A stretch of DNA of 64,000 nt, taken from the NCBI RefSeq assembly GCF_002775205.1, contig NC_036456.1, positions 20,857,968 to 20,921,967 on the forward strand, written 5' to 3'. Numbering within the stretch: position 1 is the stretch's first letter; each line of letters starts with the position of its first letter. Shown here piece by piece: positions 46,565 to 59,031 of the stretch. The DNA comes from Xiphophorus maculatus (lineage: Eukaryota; Chordata; Actinopteri; Cyprinodontiformes; Poeciliidae). A program made the translations under genes and the position numbers. A model generated the notes under the pieces. It made no database searches. It had not been told where the DNA came from and saw only the letters and a program-made list of their open reading frames with translations.

Positions 46565-46598
46565 AATGATGCTGTGAACAAATTAATGTATACGGACA

Positions 46599-46852
46599 CT
46601 GGGCTGCAGCACCAAGAAGACACTGTGCTGCAGCACCACGAAGACACTGGGCTGCAGCACCACGAAGACACTGTGCTGCAGCACCAAGAAGACACTGGGC
46701 TGCAGCACCACGAAGACACTGGGCTGCAGCACCATGAAGACACTGTGCTGCAGCACCATGAAGACACTGTGCTGCAGCACCACGAAGACACTGTGCTGCA
46801 GCACCACGAAGACACTGTGCTGCAGCACCACGGAGACACTGTGCTGCAGCAA
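46599..46852. repeat. 24-bp minisatellite
   Basis: Ten to eleven copies of CACTGTGCTGCAGCACCACG plus AAGA occur, with GGGCTG and AAGA/CGAAGA variants. Each unit contains the palindromic GTGCTGCAGCAC core. The unit length of 24 gives open frames on both strands. Confidence 0.94.
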
Positions 46853-46985
46853 GTGATGCAGCCCAGTGTCTGACCTGGTCGACTGAATCTGGCAGCAGTG
46901 GAGAGAGAAAAGGTCCAGCTGTTGTTTTTACATTATTATGTCTAAAAGGTTCTGCAGGCACAAGGTTATAGAGAAAAATGTTATA

Positions 46986-47348
46986 TATAATCTGGCTGCA
47001 CAGTGGAGCAGTGGGTAGCTCTGTTGCCTTGCAACAAGAAGGTTCTGGGTTCGATTCCCGGCCCGGGGTCTTTCTGTACAGAGTCTGCATGTTCTCCCTG
47101 TGCATGCTGGGTTCTCTCTGGTTCTCCGGCTTCCTCCTACACTCTAAAAACATGACTGTCAGGCTAATTGGTCTCTAAATTCTCCCTAGGTGTGTGTGTG
47201 TGTGTGTGTGTGTCCCATCCGTCTCTGTGTTGCCCTGCAACAGACTGTCTACCTGTCCAGGTGACCCCGCCTCCAGGTGACCCCGCCTCTCATCCAGAAC
47301 GTTAGCTGGAGAGGCAGCAGAACCTCCTGACCCACTGGGACCCGGTGG
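46986..47348 (+). mobile_element. dispersed teleost repeat with box-B-like head
   Basis: It contains GTGGAGCAGTGGGTAGCTCT, GGTTCGATTCC at 47048-47058, CTGCATGTTCTCCCTGTGCA, GGCTAATTGGTCTCTAAATT and a GT run, then GTGTTGCCCTGCAACAGACT. This series of blocks is a very common fish interspersed repeat. The family name was not determined. Confidence 0.75.
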
Positions 47349-47418
47349 GTTGATGGTGTTTATATATAATGAACAAAAAACCTTCAGGAATTATTTAGCT
47401 TACACCAAAAGCTACATA

Positions 47419-49063
<1,645 letters not shown>

Positions 49064-49883
49064 TAAGTTGGTAAATCATGTGAGTAGGCCTGTCACGATA
49101 GCAAATTTTGCTGAACGATTAATTGTCTCAAAAATTATTGCAATAAACGATAATATTGTCTGAAGACATTTTTACACTGATTTAATGGAAATGACGTAAT
49201 AATGCAGGCGATTTCCTGCCAAAGATAAATACACTTTATTTTCAAAAGAACACTAAACACTGGAACTGATAAACTAAATAAACAAAACAACCAAAAACAA
49301 AAATAAAATGGATTCTCAGTCTCCATTAATAAAAAATGTACTTGATAAAAACTAAACAACATAAAGCCAAAGTGGAAATAAATACTGCATTCAACCAAGA
49401 ATGCAGATTATGAAGTCTGTATATTATGTTGCCCTTCAGTAATAATTAGATTTAAATAGAGAAGATGGGCACATCGACTACCTGATGCAATAATTCACAC
49501 TACATGATTTTTTGCTCCTATTTTTCCCCTTATGACAATCTTAAAACGTTGGTCTTTCTAAGATTGTGTGGTGTGTTACGGTAGATCATCGTTGCCGCTC
49601 CGATCTAAATCAGGTTTTTCCCCACTGGGATCTTAACACAGCCTGTTGAATGTGACAGGCAGCCAATCAGAAAGCGCGGATTCTCCTCAGTGTTTTCTGA
49701 GGGTAAATTACCGATGGGAATCCCAAACAGCTGATACGGCGCAACCCGAAGTCCAGCGGACATTGGAGATGATATGTGGAAACAACATTAATGTTTATTC
49801 AACATGCAAAGAATATAGAAATGACAAGAGGAGGAGTTGGAGCGAAATTGCTACCGCAGTTGATAAACCCGGTAACTTTTCAG

Positions 49884-51778
49884 CAGTGTTGTAAAGTAAC
49901 GAAGTAAAAATACTTCACTACTTTACTTAAGTATATTTTGGAGTACTTCATACTTTCCTGGAGTATGAAATTTTTTGATAACTTTCACTTTTACTTCACT
50001 ATATTTCCGAACTTAATTGCGTACTTTTACTCCGATACATTTTCAATGTGTGGTTTAGTTACTCGTTACAAAAAAGCGAGAGAGAGAAACAAAGTGTTTT
50101 GATCCCACCTACTGATTAGCAAGTAGCAAGTAGGCTACCGAACAAAGTCCGTAGCCTGCTTGCCTGGGCTTGTTCATCACCACCAATAGGATACTTCTTC
50201 TTCTTCTTTTCTATTATGGCGGATCACAAGCAACTTTAAGGTGCATACCGCCACCTACTGTACATGAGTGTGTAGAAGCATTACTTCACATCTATTAAAT
50301 TCTACTTTTTAATTTTGTATTCTTAAGATAAATAAACAATGCTTTCCTTAATTTGTGAATATCTGTTATGTTTCCTTCATTTCCTAATATACCTTTAAGA
50401 TTCCATTCATGCCCCATATTTCTAACTATTCTCTTTAATTCTTCCCTTTCGAGTTCATTTGACTTACATTTCATCAATATGTGTTCTACATTTTCTTTCT
50501 CTCCACATCTCTCACATTTATCATTATTTTTCCTCCCTATTTTATAAAGCATGTCATTTAAGTAGGTATGACCTACTCTTAATCTACTAATTATTATTTC
50601 TTTTCTTCTGTTTCTTTCATTAATGCTTCGAATTCAAACTGACTTTTGTACTTCATATAATCTTCTTCCTTTCTTATCTTCATTCCACATTTTTTGCCAT
50701 TTCTTGATTTCTTTACTTTTAATTAGGATACACCTGTTTCGCTTCTCCCATTAAACACAAAGCAAGTCTCGCAATCAGTAGCGGTCACATGGAAATTCTA
50801 TCTTACAAAAACTCCCCGTCCAACTTGAAGAAACACATCGAGGTAACTTCTTATGAAATGGTTATAATCCTCCTGTTTCAGTAACTATAGCTTGGTCGCT
50901 AGGCACTATTGTGAAATCTTGACCATAAATGAACTTTGTTTGGCATTGTTTCAGTTCCATACGTGGTGTATTTAGCTTAGGCCTAATGTTGACTGTAGCA
51001 GGCTACCTAGACTCCTCTGTTCAAGGGGGGACAGAAGCCATAGCGATAGCAATTTAGACTAAATTTAACGAATATAGGAAAGGCATGCAAGTTCAAAACC
51101 AGGTTTACAGATGCCAATAAGCTGCATTTCCCTCCCAATTCTTTTTTTCTTTTGCATAATGACCAGTTGTGTGCACCACCTACTGACTGTAGCATTGACT
51201 GATTCACTGATTTGTGAAGTAGAGTAATCGTAACAGCTCTTTTTCTTCATGTTGGCCGCATTTTCTGTACTATTTATTTTTCTCATTTTCAGCACTGACC
51301 TTACTTGAAGGGAAAACTTAAGGCTTACAAAAACTTTGTATTTTCTGTCCTGGAGGGTTTACTAAGAAGCTGGTTCAGTTGTAAAGCAGGTTAAGTTAAC
51401 CTTGTGCTATAGGTAAAGCACCTAATTTTCTTAACTAAATGATGCCTGCAGGTATATCTATTAGCAGGTTTAATTTTGCCTGCACTTGGTTGGGTACATT
51501 ATTTTAAGTGTATTTGACAAGTTTACCAAAATATAAAAAATGTCATTCAAACTGCATTTGCTTTGTTTTACTTTTTACTTGTACTTTTCATTACATTACT
51601 TGAGTACATCCATTTTTACAGTAATTTCCATACTTAAGTACAAGAAGTTTCAGATACTTTAAGACTTTTACTCAAGTAACATTTCAGTCAGTGACTTGGA
51701 CTTTTACCAAAGTCATATTTTGGAGAGGTACTTGTACTTTTACTTGACTCTGAGATTTCAGTACTTTATACAACACTG
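49884..51778. mobile_element. hAT element (inner, nested)
   Basis: It begins CAGTGTTGTAAAGTAAC and ends TATACAACACTG, with a perfect 8-bp target duplication CTTTTCAG at 49876-49883 and 51779-51786. The ends are rich in TACTT(T)TACTT-type subterminal repeats, as is common in hAT elements. There is no transposase frame. It is inserted in the outer hAT and itself carries a LINE fragment. Confidence 0.9.
50195..50735 (-). pseudogene. 5'-truncated non-LTR retrotransposon (LINE) ORF2 tail
   Basis: On the minus strand the frame encodes ISRLRVGHTYLNDMLYKIG, then CERCGEKENVEHILMKC. This pattern is typical of the C-terminal region of I/R1-type LINE ORF2 proteins, and the frame stops at 50295-50297. 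An earlier stop lies at about 50630. The 3' end after the stop carries a short UTR and an AAG-repeat tail (plus-strand CTTCTTCTT near 50199). Only the tail of the element is present. Confidence 0.8.
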
Positions 51779-52381
51779 CTTTTCAGCTGTTCTTCGTTAA
51801 CGTGACGTAAACAGGTTCTAATGATTTTCATTCAGTCAGGACTTTACGCTGACACTAGCCACATGCATTGCAGGTAGATTGTAGTAAAGCATTGATTAAT
51901 GCCTGGTTTTAAAATTAGTTCACTGAACTTGTAGCCATTATTTTGTGCCCATTGTTGGACACCACACGGCAGGACCGAACCCGATGGAACCGTTATACCT
52001 AGGATTTCTGTCGGCTAATGTGTGGCCTGTCAGGTTTTGAAAATGGGCCGACAATCGTCCGACAGCTCTAAGATCGTGTCGTGTGCGCTGGGCATTACAC
52101 TAAGGAAATGAGGTCAGAGGTCAGTGGAGAGCACCGGAGTTGAGCCTTTTTTCATTCAGTGTCATCAACAGAAAGAGGAAAAGGCCAGAAGAGACGATAA
52201 TGCCGATAATTAAAATGACGTCGATAGTTTTAATTTATCATACGATTAATCGATTTATCGTTTATCGCGACAGGCCTACATGTGAGTTATTTACCTAAAG
52301 CTAAACGTGTCACTAAGTTGCGCTTGTGATCAGGAATGTGTTTAATAAAAATCATCTTTTCTACATTCAGGCTGAGAAGAA

Positions 52382-54230
52382 TCAAATCACCTGCTGCTCA
52401 TCTTTAGGTTGTTGCTCTGATCCCAACCTGAACTTTGACAAAACTGCAGATCTCCTGAGAAAACAACCAATAATAATAATCAAGATGAGAAGAAGCAGCA
52501 CAGATCCAACGACGACAACAAATGGAAGTGAATCGTTTTCATGGCTCAGTTCTCCAGTTCTCCTAGTCTGGTCTTCATCCTGGTGTTGCTCCTCATCACT
52601 TCCTGCAGATCAGAAACCAGACAGACGTTGATCACCTGATCCTTCGGCTCCCGAAGGAAGAGAGACAGACATACAGAGAGACAGACAGAGAGACAGACAG
52701 AGAGACAGACAGACAGACATACAGAGAGACAGACAGAGAGACAGACAGACAGACAGACCAGAGGACACACAGTTACTGTTTTAACCATAAAACTGTGAGT
52801 AACATCAGCATCTGGAAGGATTTAGAATCTGAATCTAGGCGGTCTTCACCGTCTGACCTGATGGATCCACAGCTGGAAACTCACCTGAGACCGTCAGGTT
52901 GACAAACGAGTGACGGTTCCCATCATGACCTCCTGACCTCTGGGTGATGATCACACAGTGATACGTCCCTTCATCCATCTTGCTGACGTTGTGCAGAACC
53001 ACAGAGAAGTCTCCGTCCTTCAGGGAGCTCCTCAGGTCCACTCGTCCTCTGAAGGACTCGTGTTGGTACGACTCGTATGAGCGACCGTTACGGTAGAAAA
53101 ACACGTGATCCGAGTCCAGACCGACTTTGGTCCAGGTGAAGAGCAGAACTTCTTCATCCGACGGTCCGAGACACTCCAGAGAGACGTTCTGTCCCAGCTT
53201 CACGTTCACCTGCTGCTGACCTGGAAGAGCCAGAAAACAGAACCAGGTCTGATTGGACCCGACCTGAGCAGCTGCTGATCCAAAACCGGAGATAACTGAT
53301 AACTGGAAACCCAGAGCAGAACCACGAGTTTCATTTCAGAGAAATAAAAACTCTTTTTATGGGACAGATGAACCGCCGGTCTGCAGAATGCTTCTAATGT
53401 TGCAGGATTATGTATTATTATTATTAATAATAATTTTTGTTTGAGTGTTTATACCATCATAGATGCATAAGTGAATAATTTATAACAAATGCACCAACAG
53501 ATTTAAAGAAAGAAAATTTAGTAGGAGGATAAAACTCAAAACATCAAAGGAAAAAAAAACATAATTATGTTTTGAAAACAAGGAAGTGATTCTACAAACA
53601 TGATGAAAAATTAATTCCAGTCGCGTTTAATCAGTTCTGCTGTTATTAACTGTAAGTTTATATCTTTAACTTTACAGTTTCTTCATCATATTAGAAAAAA
53701 ACTGAGTATTTCACAAATGTTGCACATCAGCTGTGATGAAATGATGTCATGATCTGAGATTATTGCAAAACTAATATGACACATAAACAACAAACATGTT
53801 GGGTAAATTCATATAGAGTCAGAGGAGGTTCAGGAAACAGCAGCAGGAAGTTCTGAACGGGGCGGGTCCAGAACCGCAGAGACAAAACAAGTTCAAATAT
53901 TTAGCTGCAAATTAAAAACAGTCTCAATGAGCAGGTTTGAACATGAACAGTTCTTCTAAAGGCTCTTCGACCTGCTTTCATTTCCTCTTGCACAGTAAAT
54001 CCACAAAGAATCGATCAGGAAATTAAAACTACAGGTTCAACTTTTTTATTCGAATAAGATGCATATTAAACTGTTTACATTTTGCACGATGCAACATCGG
54101 TCTATTTATGCATGTTCACATTATTAACAGTCATTAAAACGGGCCGATCCTCCCCGACACGCAGCTTACCGAGAGTTTCTGAATAAACTGCAGACAGGAG
54201 GAAGGAGAGGAAAACCCAGAGAGGAGACAT
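52382..54230 (-). CDS. V-set immunoglobulin membrane protein (B7/butyrophilin-like), second copy
   Basis: Exons 54170-54230, 52885-53220 and 52382-52602, all phase 1, give 205 aa. Exon 1 is the signal peptide MSPLWVFLSFLLSAVYS. Exon 2 is a V-set domain with [29 protein letters not shown] and DEGTYHC, plus NVS and NLT glycosylation sites. Exon 3 starts with an acidic linker (GSDEEQHQDEDQTRR), then a TM helix (VVVVGSVLLLLILIIIIG) and a tail ending KDEQQVI. It has the same exon plan as the V-set gene at 42107-44602, and shares the VFFYRNGR and FRGRV blocks, so the two are paralogues, now in opposite orientation. The linker here has no repeat. Function is inferred as a cell-surface immune ligand or receptor; the partner is unknown. 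Confidence 0.83.
52665..52762. repeat. GACA/GAGA microsatellite in an intron
   Basis: AGACAGAC and AGAGAGAC units lie between exons 2 and 3 of the minus-strand V-set gene. Confidence 0.9.
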
Positions 54231-56187
54231 TTTCAGGAAACTTCCAGAACCTGCAGACAGATCGGGTTGTTTTGGTTCGGTTTGTTGTTCTGATCTGAGG
54301 AAGGGCGGAGAGGCGGGACCTGACCAAGATGGCGCCGTGTGCAAAGCCTCCAGCTCCAGAGTTCATTCAGTCATTTCAAAATGGATTTAAACCATCAGAT
54401 GATCACATTAGATCATTTCAACCGTGATGAGATTATCGATCCGATCAATAACAACAGGAGAGATTTGGACCGGAAACACTTAGAGAACATAGAGCTGAAA
54501 TATTTCTAACAAGAAGTGAAGATTAAACCCACAGAATTTAAAAAAAGGACAAACAGAACTAATCAAAGTTAACCAGAACAGAAACCAGAACCAGAACCAG
54601 AACCGAACAGAACCAGAACAGACCACCACGTGTTGACTCCCTCTGCCCATGTCTGCAGCATTTATCTTATCTTATCTTATTTTATCTTCCTCATGTTTCC
54701 GGACTTTCAGCTCCTAATTCTTCTGCCTTCGCATCTGCAGCCGAGCAGCTGGAGGAGAATCCAGGAAGCCCGAGGAGAGGCGACCTGCTGCGGCCACCCA
54801 GTTCTCGGTCCCTCCTCCCCACCGGCCCGCATCCGGTACCGGTCACACGAGGCATGACGTACCTGGGCCATGACGGCAACATGAGGGATAGTTATGGAAG
54901 TAGCGATGTCATCCATGTGACAATCATTTCTCATAAGTGGAAAAGTGGTGATATGTATATTTACCGTTTGAAAGGACAGTTAAAAAAAAAAAAAAAACCA
55001 TCAAAAGAAAACCAAAACAATAACATGGCCAGTTTATGGACAATAACTATCAACTTCATTAAATATATATATTTTTGTTTATTTTTTGTTTTCCAAGATT
55101 GTACAAATTCAACATTCAAAATTGATCCCGAAGGAAATTAAATAAATCATTGCAGGCTAAATGATTTATACTATATCTATCTTCTTGGTTTGTTTTTGTA
55201 GCCCAAATAAATGAATAATTTTAATCTATTCATAGTTGTGTTTTTCCCACCACCTATAAGTGTTATTTATTCAACAACGGTTGGAAATATTTAATTTACA
55301 ATGTCCTTTATTGTCCTTTAAAGTGCTGTTGAAAAATTAGCTAAGACTCGTATAAAACGGGTTTTAGTTTAGTTAATTATTAATAATTATTTTAGTAATT
55401 AAATGTTTTCACTGACATTATTTGGCTGCTGTTGTATGTCTATAGTTTTAAAATGTCATTTTTAACTATTAGTGTGAATATTATTCAGCATTAAATGTAA
55501 CTTAGCTGTTAGCCTCGAGCCGTTAGCATTAAGCCGTTAGCATTGAGCCGATAGCCTCGAGCCGTTAGCATTGAGCCGTTAGCATTCAGATGTTAGCATT
55601 GAGCCTTTAGCTTTTGGCTGTTGGTCAGATTGATTCCAGATGTTCAGCATTGTTCAGGTTGAAATATCATTTTTAATACTGATCAATATGTTAATGTGGA
55701 GTTTAAGATTGTCAATAAAATGATCAGCCTGCTGGTAAAGGAGCTTCTCTGCTCCTGGTGGCGTACGTGACAAACTGCAGCCTTCTGCTCCGTCTCCATA
55801 GTAACGGACTCGTTACTATGGCGACTGTCGCTCTCTGGTCTTGGCTGAACGTCGACCTCAAACTGTATTTTTATTTTTTTTTTTACATCTTATTTGTTTT
55901 TAATCTCAAATAAATTATTCATTTTAGTCTACATAGCTTTTCTGACTACCAGTAAGTATTGACATTAATTTCCAATAACCTTTAGAAATATTTTACAATG
56001 TATATTGTTGAAAATACTTAGCTAATGCCTAATTCACAACAGATAAATATACGACAATATTTATCACAATTGAAATAGTTTTACATATATTTAGATAACT
56101 ATTTGTTTGAAAAGAAGGCAGGCAGAAGTAAACTTACTTCACTTGCCCCAAGTTTGTGTCTATACTTTACACATTAAAAAAAATTAA

Positions 56188-56251
<64 letters not shown>

Positions 56252-56412
56252 CTGGCTATTTGATGGTCTACATGGCTATTGCACTTTAAGAGATTTACCT
56301 GTCATGTATATTATTTTTTTAAATTTTCTTAAATTATCTTTCTATGGACCTATTTGTGTCTTTAATAAAGCTGCTGAAGATGAATGTGGTGATCCTTAAG
56401 TCTGTTCAGACT
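54231..56412. other. gene-free stretch upstream of the second V-set gene
   Basis: The stretch next to 54230 holds a GAGGAAGG ETS core (54297-54304) and a YY1-like CAAGATGGCGCC (54327-54338), so it is probably the V-set promoter. At 54700-55140, open sequence with a poly-A run (54980-54996) looks like a retroposed fragment of unknown source. GAGCCGTTAGCATT-type repeats lie at 55505-55605 and a (TA)n run at 56190-56247. Confidence 0.45.
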
Positions 56413-57102
56413 AGCATTCAGGTAACAGGTAGCATTCAGGTAGCAGGTAGCATTCAGGTAGCAGGTAGCATTCAGGTAGCAGGTAGCATTCAGGTAACAG
56501 GTAGCATTCAGGTAGCAGGTAGCATTCAGGTAACAGGTAGCATTCAGGTAGCAGGTAGCAGGTAGCATTCAGGTAACAGGTAGCATTCAGGTAGCAGGTA
56601 GCATTCAGGTAACAGGTAGCATTCAGGTAACAGGTAGCATTCAGGTAGCAGGTAGCATTCAGGTAACAGGTAGCATTCAGGTAGCAGGTAGCATTCAGGT
56701 AACAGGTAGCATTCAGGTAACAGGTAGCATTCAGGTAGCAGGTAGCAGGTAGCAGGTAGCATTCAGGTAGCAGGTAGCATTCAGGTAGCAGGTAGCATTC
56801 AGGTAGCATTCAGGTAGCAGGTAGCATTCAGGTAGCAGGTAGCATTCAGGTAGCAGGTAGCATTCAGGTAACAGGTAGCATTCAGGTAACAGGTAGCAGG
56901 TAGCATTCAGGTAACAGGTAGCATTCAGGTAGCAGGTAGCATTCAGGTAGCAGGTAGCATTCAGGTAGCATTCAGGTAGCAGGTAGCATTCAGGTAGCAG
57001 GTAGCATTCAGGTAGCAGGTAGCATTCAGGTAACAGGTAGCATTCAGGTAGCAGGTAGCATTCAGGTAGCAGGTAGCATTCAGGTAGCAGGTAGCATTCA
57101 GG
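56413..57102. repeat. 18-bp minisatellite
   Basis: About 38 copies of GGTAGCATTCAGGTA(G/A)CA occur, with some units reduced to repeated GGTAGCA. Long minus-strand frames of CYLLPE/CYLNAT type are artefacts of the multiple-of-three period. Confidence 0.95.
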
Positions 57103-58156
57103 ACAGTCATGACGCAACTGGAAATAAGGTGAATATCTGAGATGAAAGAAAAAGTTGGAGAACTGCTCAGTATATGTGAGTTTATAGCTTAATGAAGCGT
57201 CAGAACAGAGAACAATCTGTACGCAGTAACAATCATTTCCAAGAGAAAGACAGAGCAGCACCTCCACACTTCATAGTGTCTCAGATCCTTTGTTCGCCCT
57301 ATTAGAACTTTTTTACCCACCAACGTTTTTGTATCATTTTTTTCTCACTTACTCCACAAACTGTCGCCGTTGCTTCTTCCTCATCGGAAGAGTTTATTTA
57401 TTCTGAAGTCACATGGTTTTACAGGACTTTCTGTCTGGCAGCTGTATGTTAGTGTGTGTATCGTCGATAGCAGTCGACATGGTGCCTTTGTCTGCTTGTA
57501 CGTCTGCAGCTTTTTGTGGAGGAAGTTCTAAACTGATTTGAATTGTCCGACCTTGATGGACCAGAGTCGCTTTCAACAGGAGATGAAAAACAGTTTAAAG
57601 TAGTTTTGGTTTCATCACCAAAACTACAAACAGAGATTTCTGCATTAGATTAAAGATGAAGTGGTTCTTGTTGAAATTTTTTTGTTTGCTGCAGGGAGGG
57701 AACGTAAATGTAAGACAGCGTTCTTTACAAACCTGTTTGAGTCCAGAGAGCTGAGAATTTTAAAAGTTTCTCAGCTGGCCATCAATGTTAAATATTTAGT
57801 CACTGAGAAACATCTAAAAAAACATCTGACTGAATATAAAAATAGTTTGCTGTCCCTGTACTTCATGAAGTGATGGTCAGTAGGTCAGGAACTGGCATCC
57901 TACATGTTTGAGTTTTGGATCAGATGATTTCTTGCTGGTCTGTGCAGGAGATTGAAGTTTCCTCCACCAGGGAGAGAAATGAACCTGCAGCAGGTTTAAA
58001 GGTCAGACTGTAGCTATCATCTAACCAGCTGCTGTAGATGCTGCTGAGCTCCAGGCTTCCAAAAGAAATGTTCAGTTTTCTTCACATGTTGTTCTTGATG
58101 ACCAAGTTCTTTATTGTTTTGTGTTAATTACTTTTTTAAAATTGTATACTATGTAG
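57103..58156. other. sequence before the first clear DUF4806-gene exon
   Basis: An open frame at 57661-57873 (70 aa) has no recognised family. The segment may include the promoter and first exon of the downstream gene, but none could be joined with confidence. Confidence 0.35.
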
Positions 58157-58992
58157 GCGATGTACCACATTATTGTTTTCCAAAAACAAATGAAGTTGAG
58201 GTGGCTGCAGTGAAGTGGGTTGAGGAAAGAAGCATGTGGCCTTCAGCAGCTGCAGGCTGCGTCACAACGACCTTCACATCCAGTAAGTACTTTTATGTTT
58301 GTGTTGTTTCCAGTGACACATCAACACACATTACTGGTTTCAAAAGTTCATTCATTTTTTTCCAAACATTTGTTGACATTCAACTTGATTCAACAATAAA
58401 ATAATACAGTGGTCAGAATCAATTGATCAATAATTAATCATCAGGGGTTCGGTTTATAAAAAGCAGCTGTTTTGAGCTTCTCTTTATGTTATAATGTTAT
58501 TCCCTCATCAGAAACACACCTGGAGTGTTTTCTTGATTCATTCATTCATGTTTGCATGGCAGCAACAGGATGTTGAAGAACGTCTCTGTTTCTTCAAAGC
58601 TGCTCCTCTGTGCTGCTCTTCACCCAGTTCCTCCAGACTAGCGGCAGCAGCAATGAACAAATGAGCCCAGAGGAGCAACGTCTCAGTGAAACTCTCCTAA
58701 CAACAGTTGCTAATGATTTAGTGATAAAGTGCTGAAGGGACAGACAGAGCAGGAGCTTCTTAAAGAGACAAAGACGTTACATTGTGAACTCAAATTTCTT
58801 TCAGGTAATATTTGACACGTACAGCATTTTAATAACAACTGAAGGTAACATAGATTACTGCACTATGTGCCAGGAAAACCATAATATTGCTCCATTTAAA
58901 ATGCTTTACCTGCATTATGCTGAGTTTGTGTAATGAGCTCAGCAGATGTTCAATTCCACCAGCTAATGGCTGCTGGCTAGTCTGAAGGAGCT

Positions 58993-59031
<39 letters not shown>

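Larger units (their letters stand above)
49085..52278. mobile_element. hAT element (outer)
   Basis: The ends TAGGCCTGTC(A/G)CGATA are inverted, and the 8-bp target duplication CATGTGAG is perfect at 49077-49084 and 52279-52286. ATTAATCG and CGATAA blocks recur near both ends. No transposase is present, so it is non-autonomous. It lies only 21 bases from the end of the Tc1 element and is interrupted by a second hAT. Confidence 0.88.

Noticed and set aside
53209-53209. Start codon of the second V-set gene at the beginning of the long V-set frame
   Set aside because: The frame opens with GTG inside the exon. A proper signal-peptide exon with ATG at 54230 joins in phase through the acceptor at 53220/53221.
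56411-57267. CYLLPE/CYLNAT minus-strand frames
   Set aside because: They are products of the 18-bp array, with no domain or signal beyond it.
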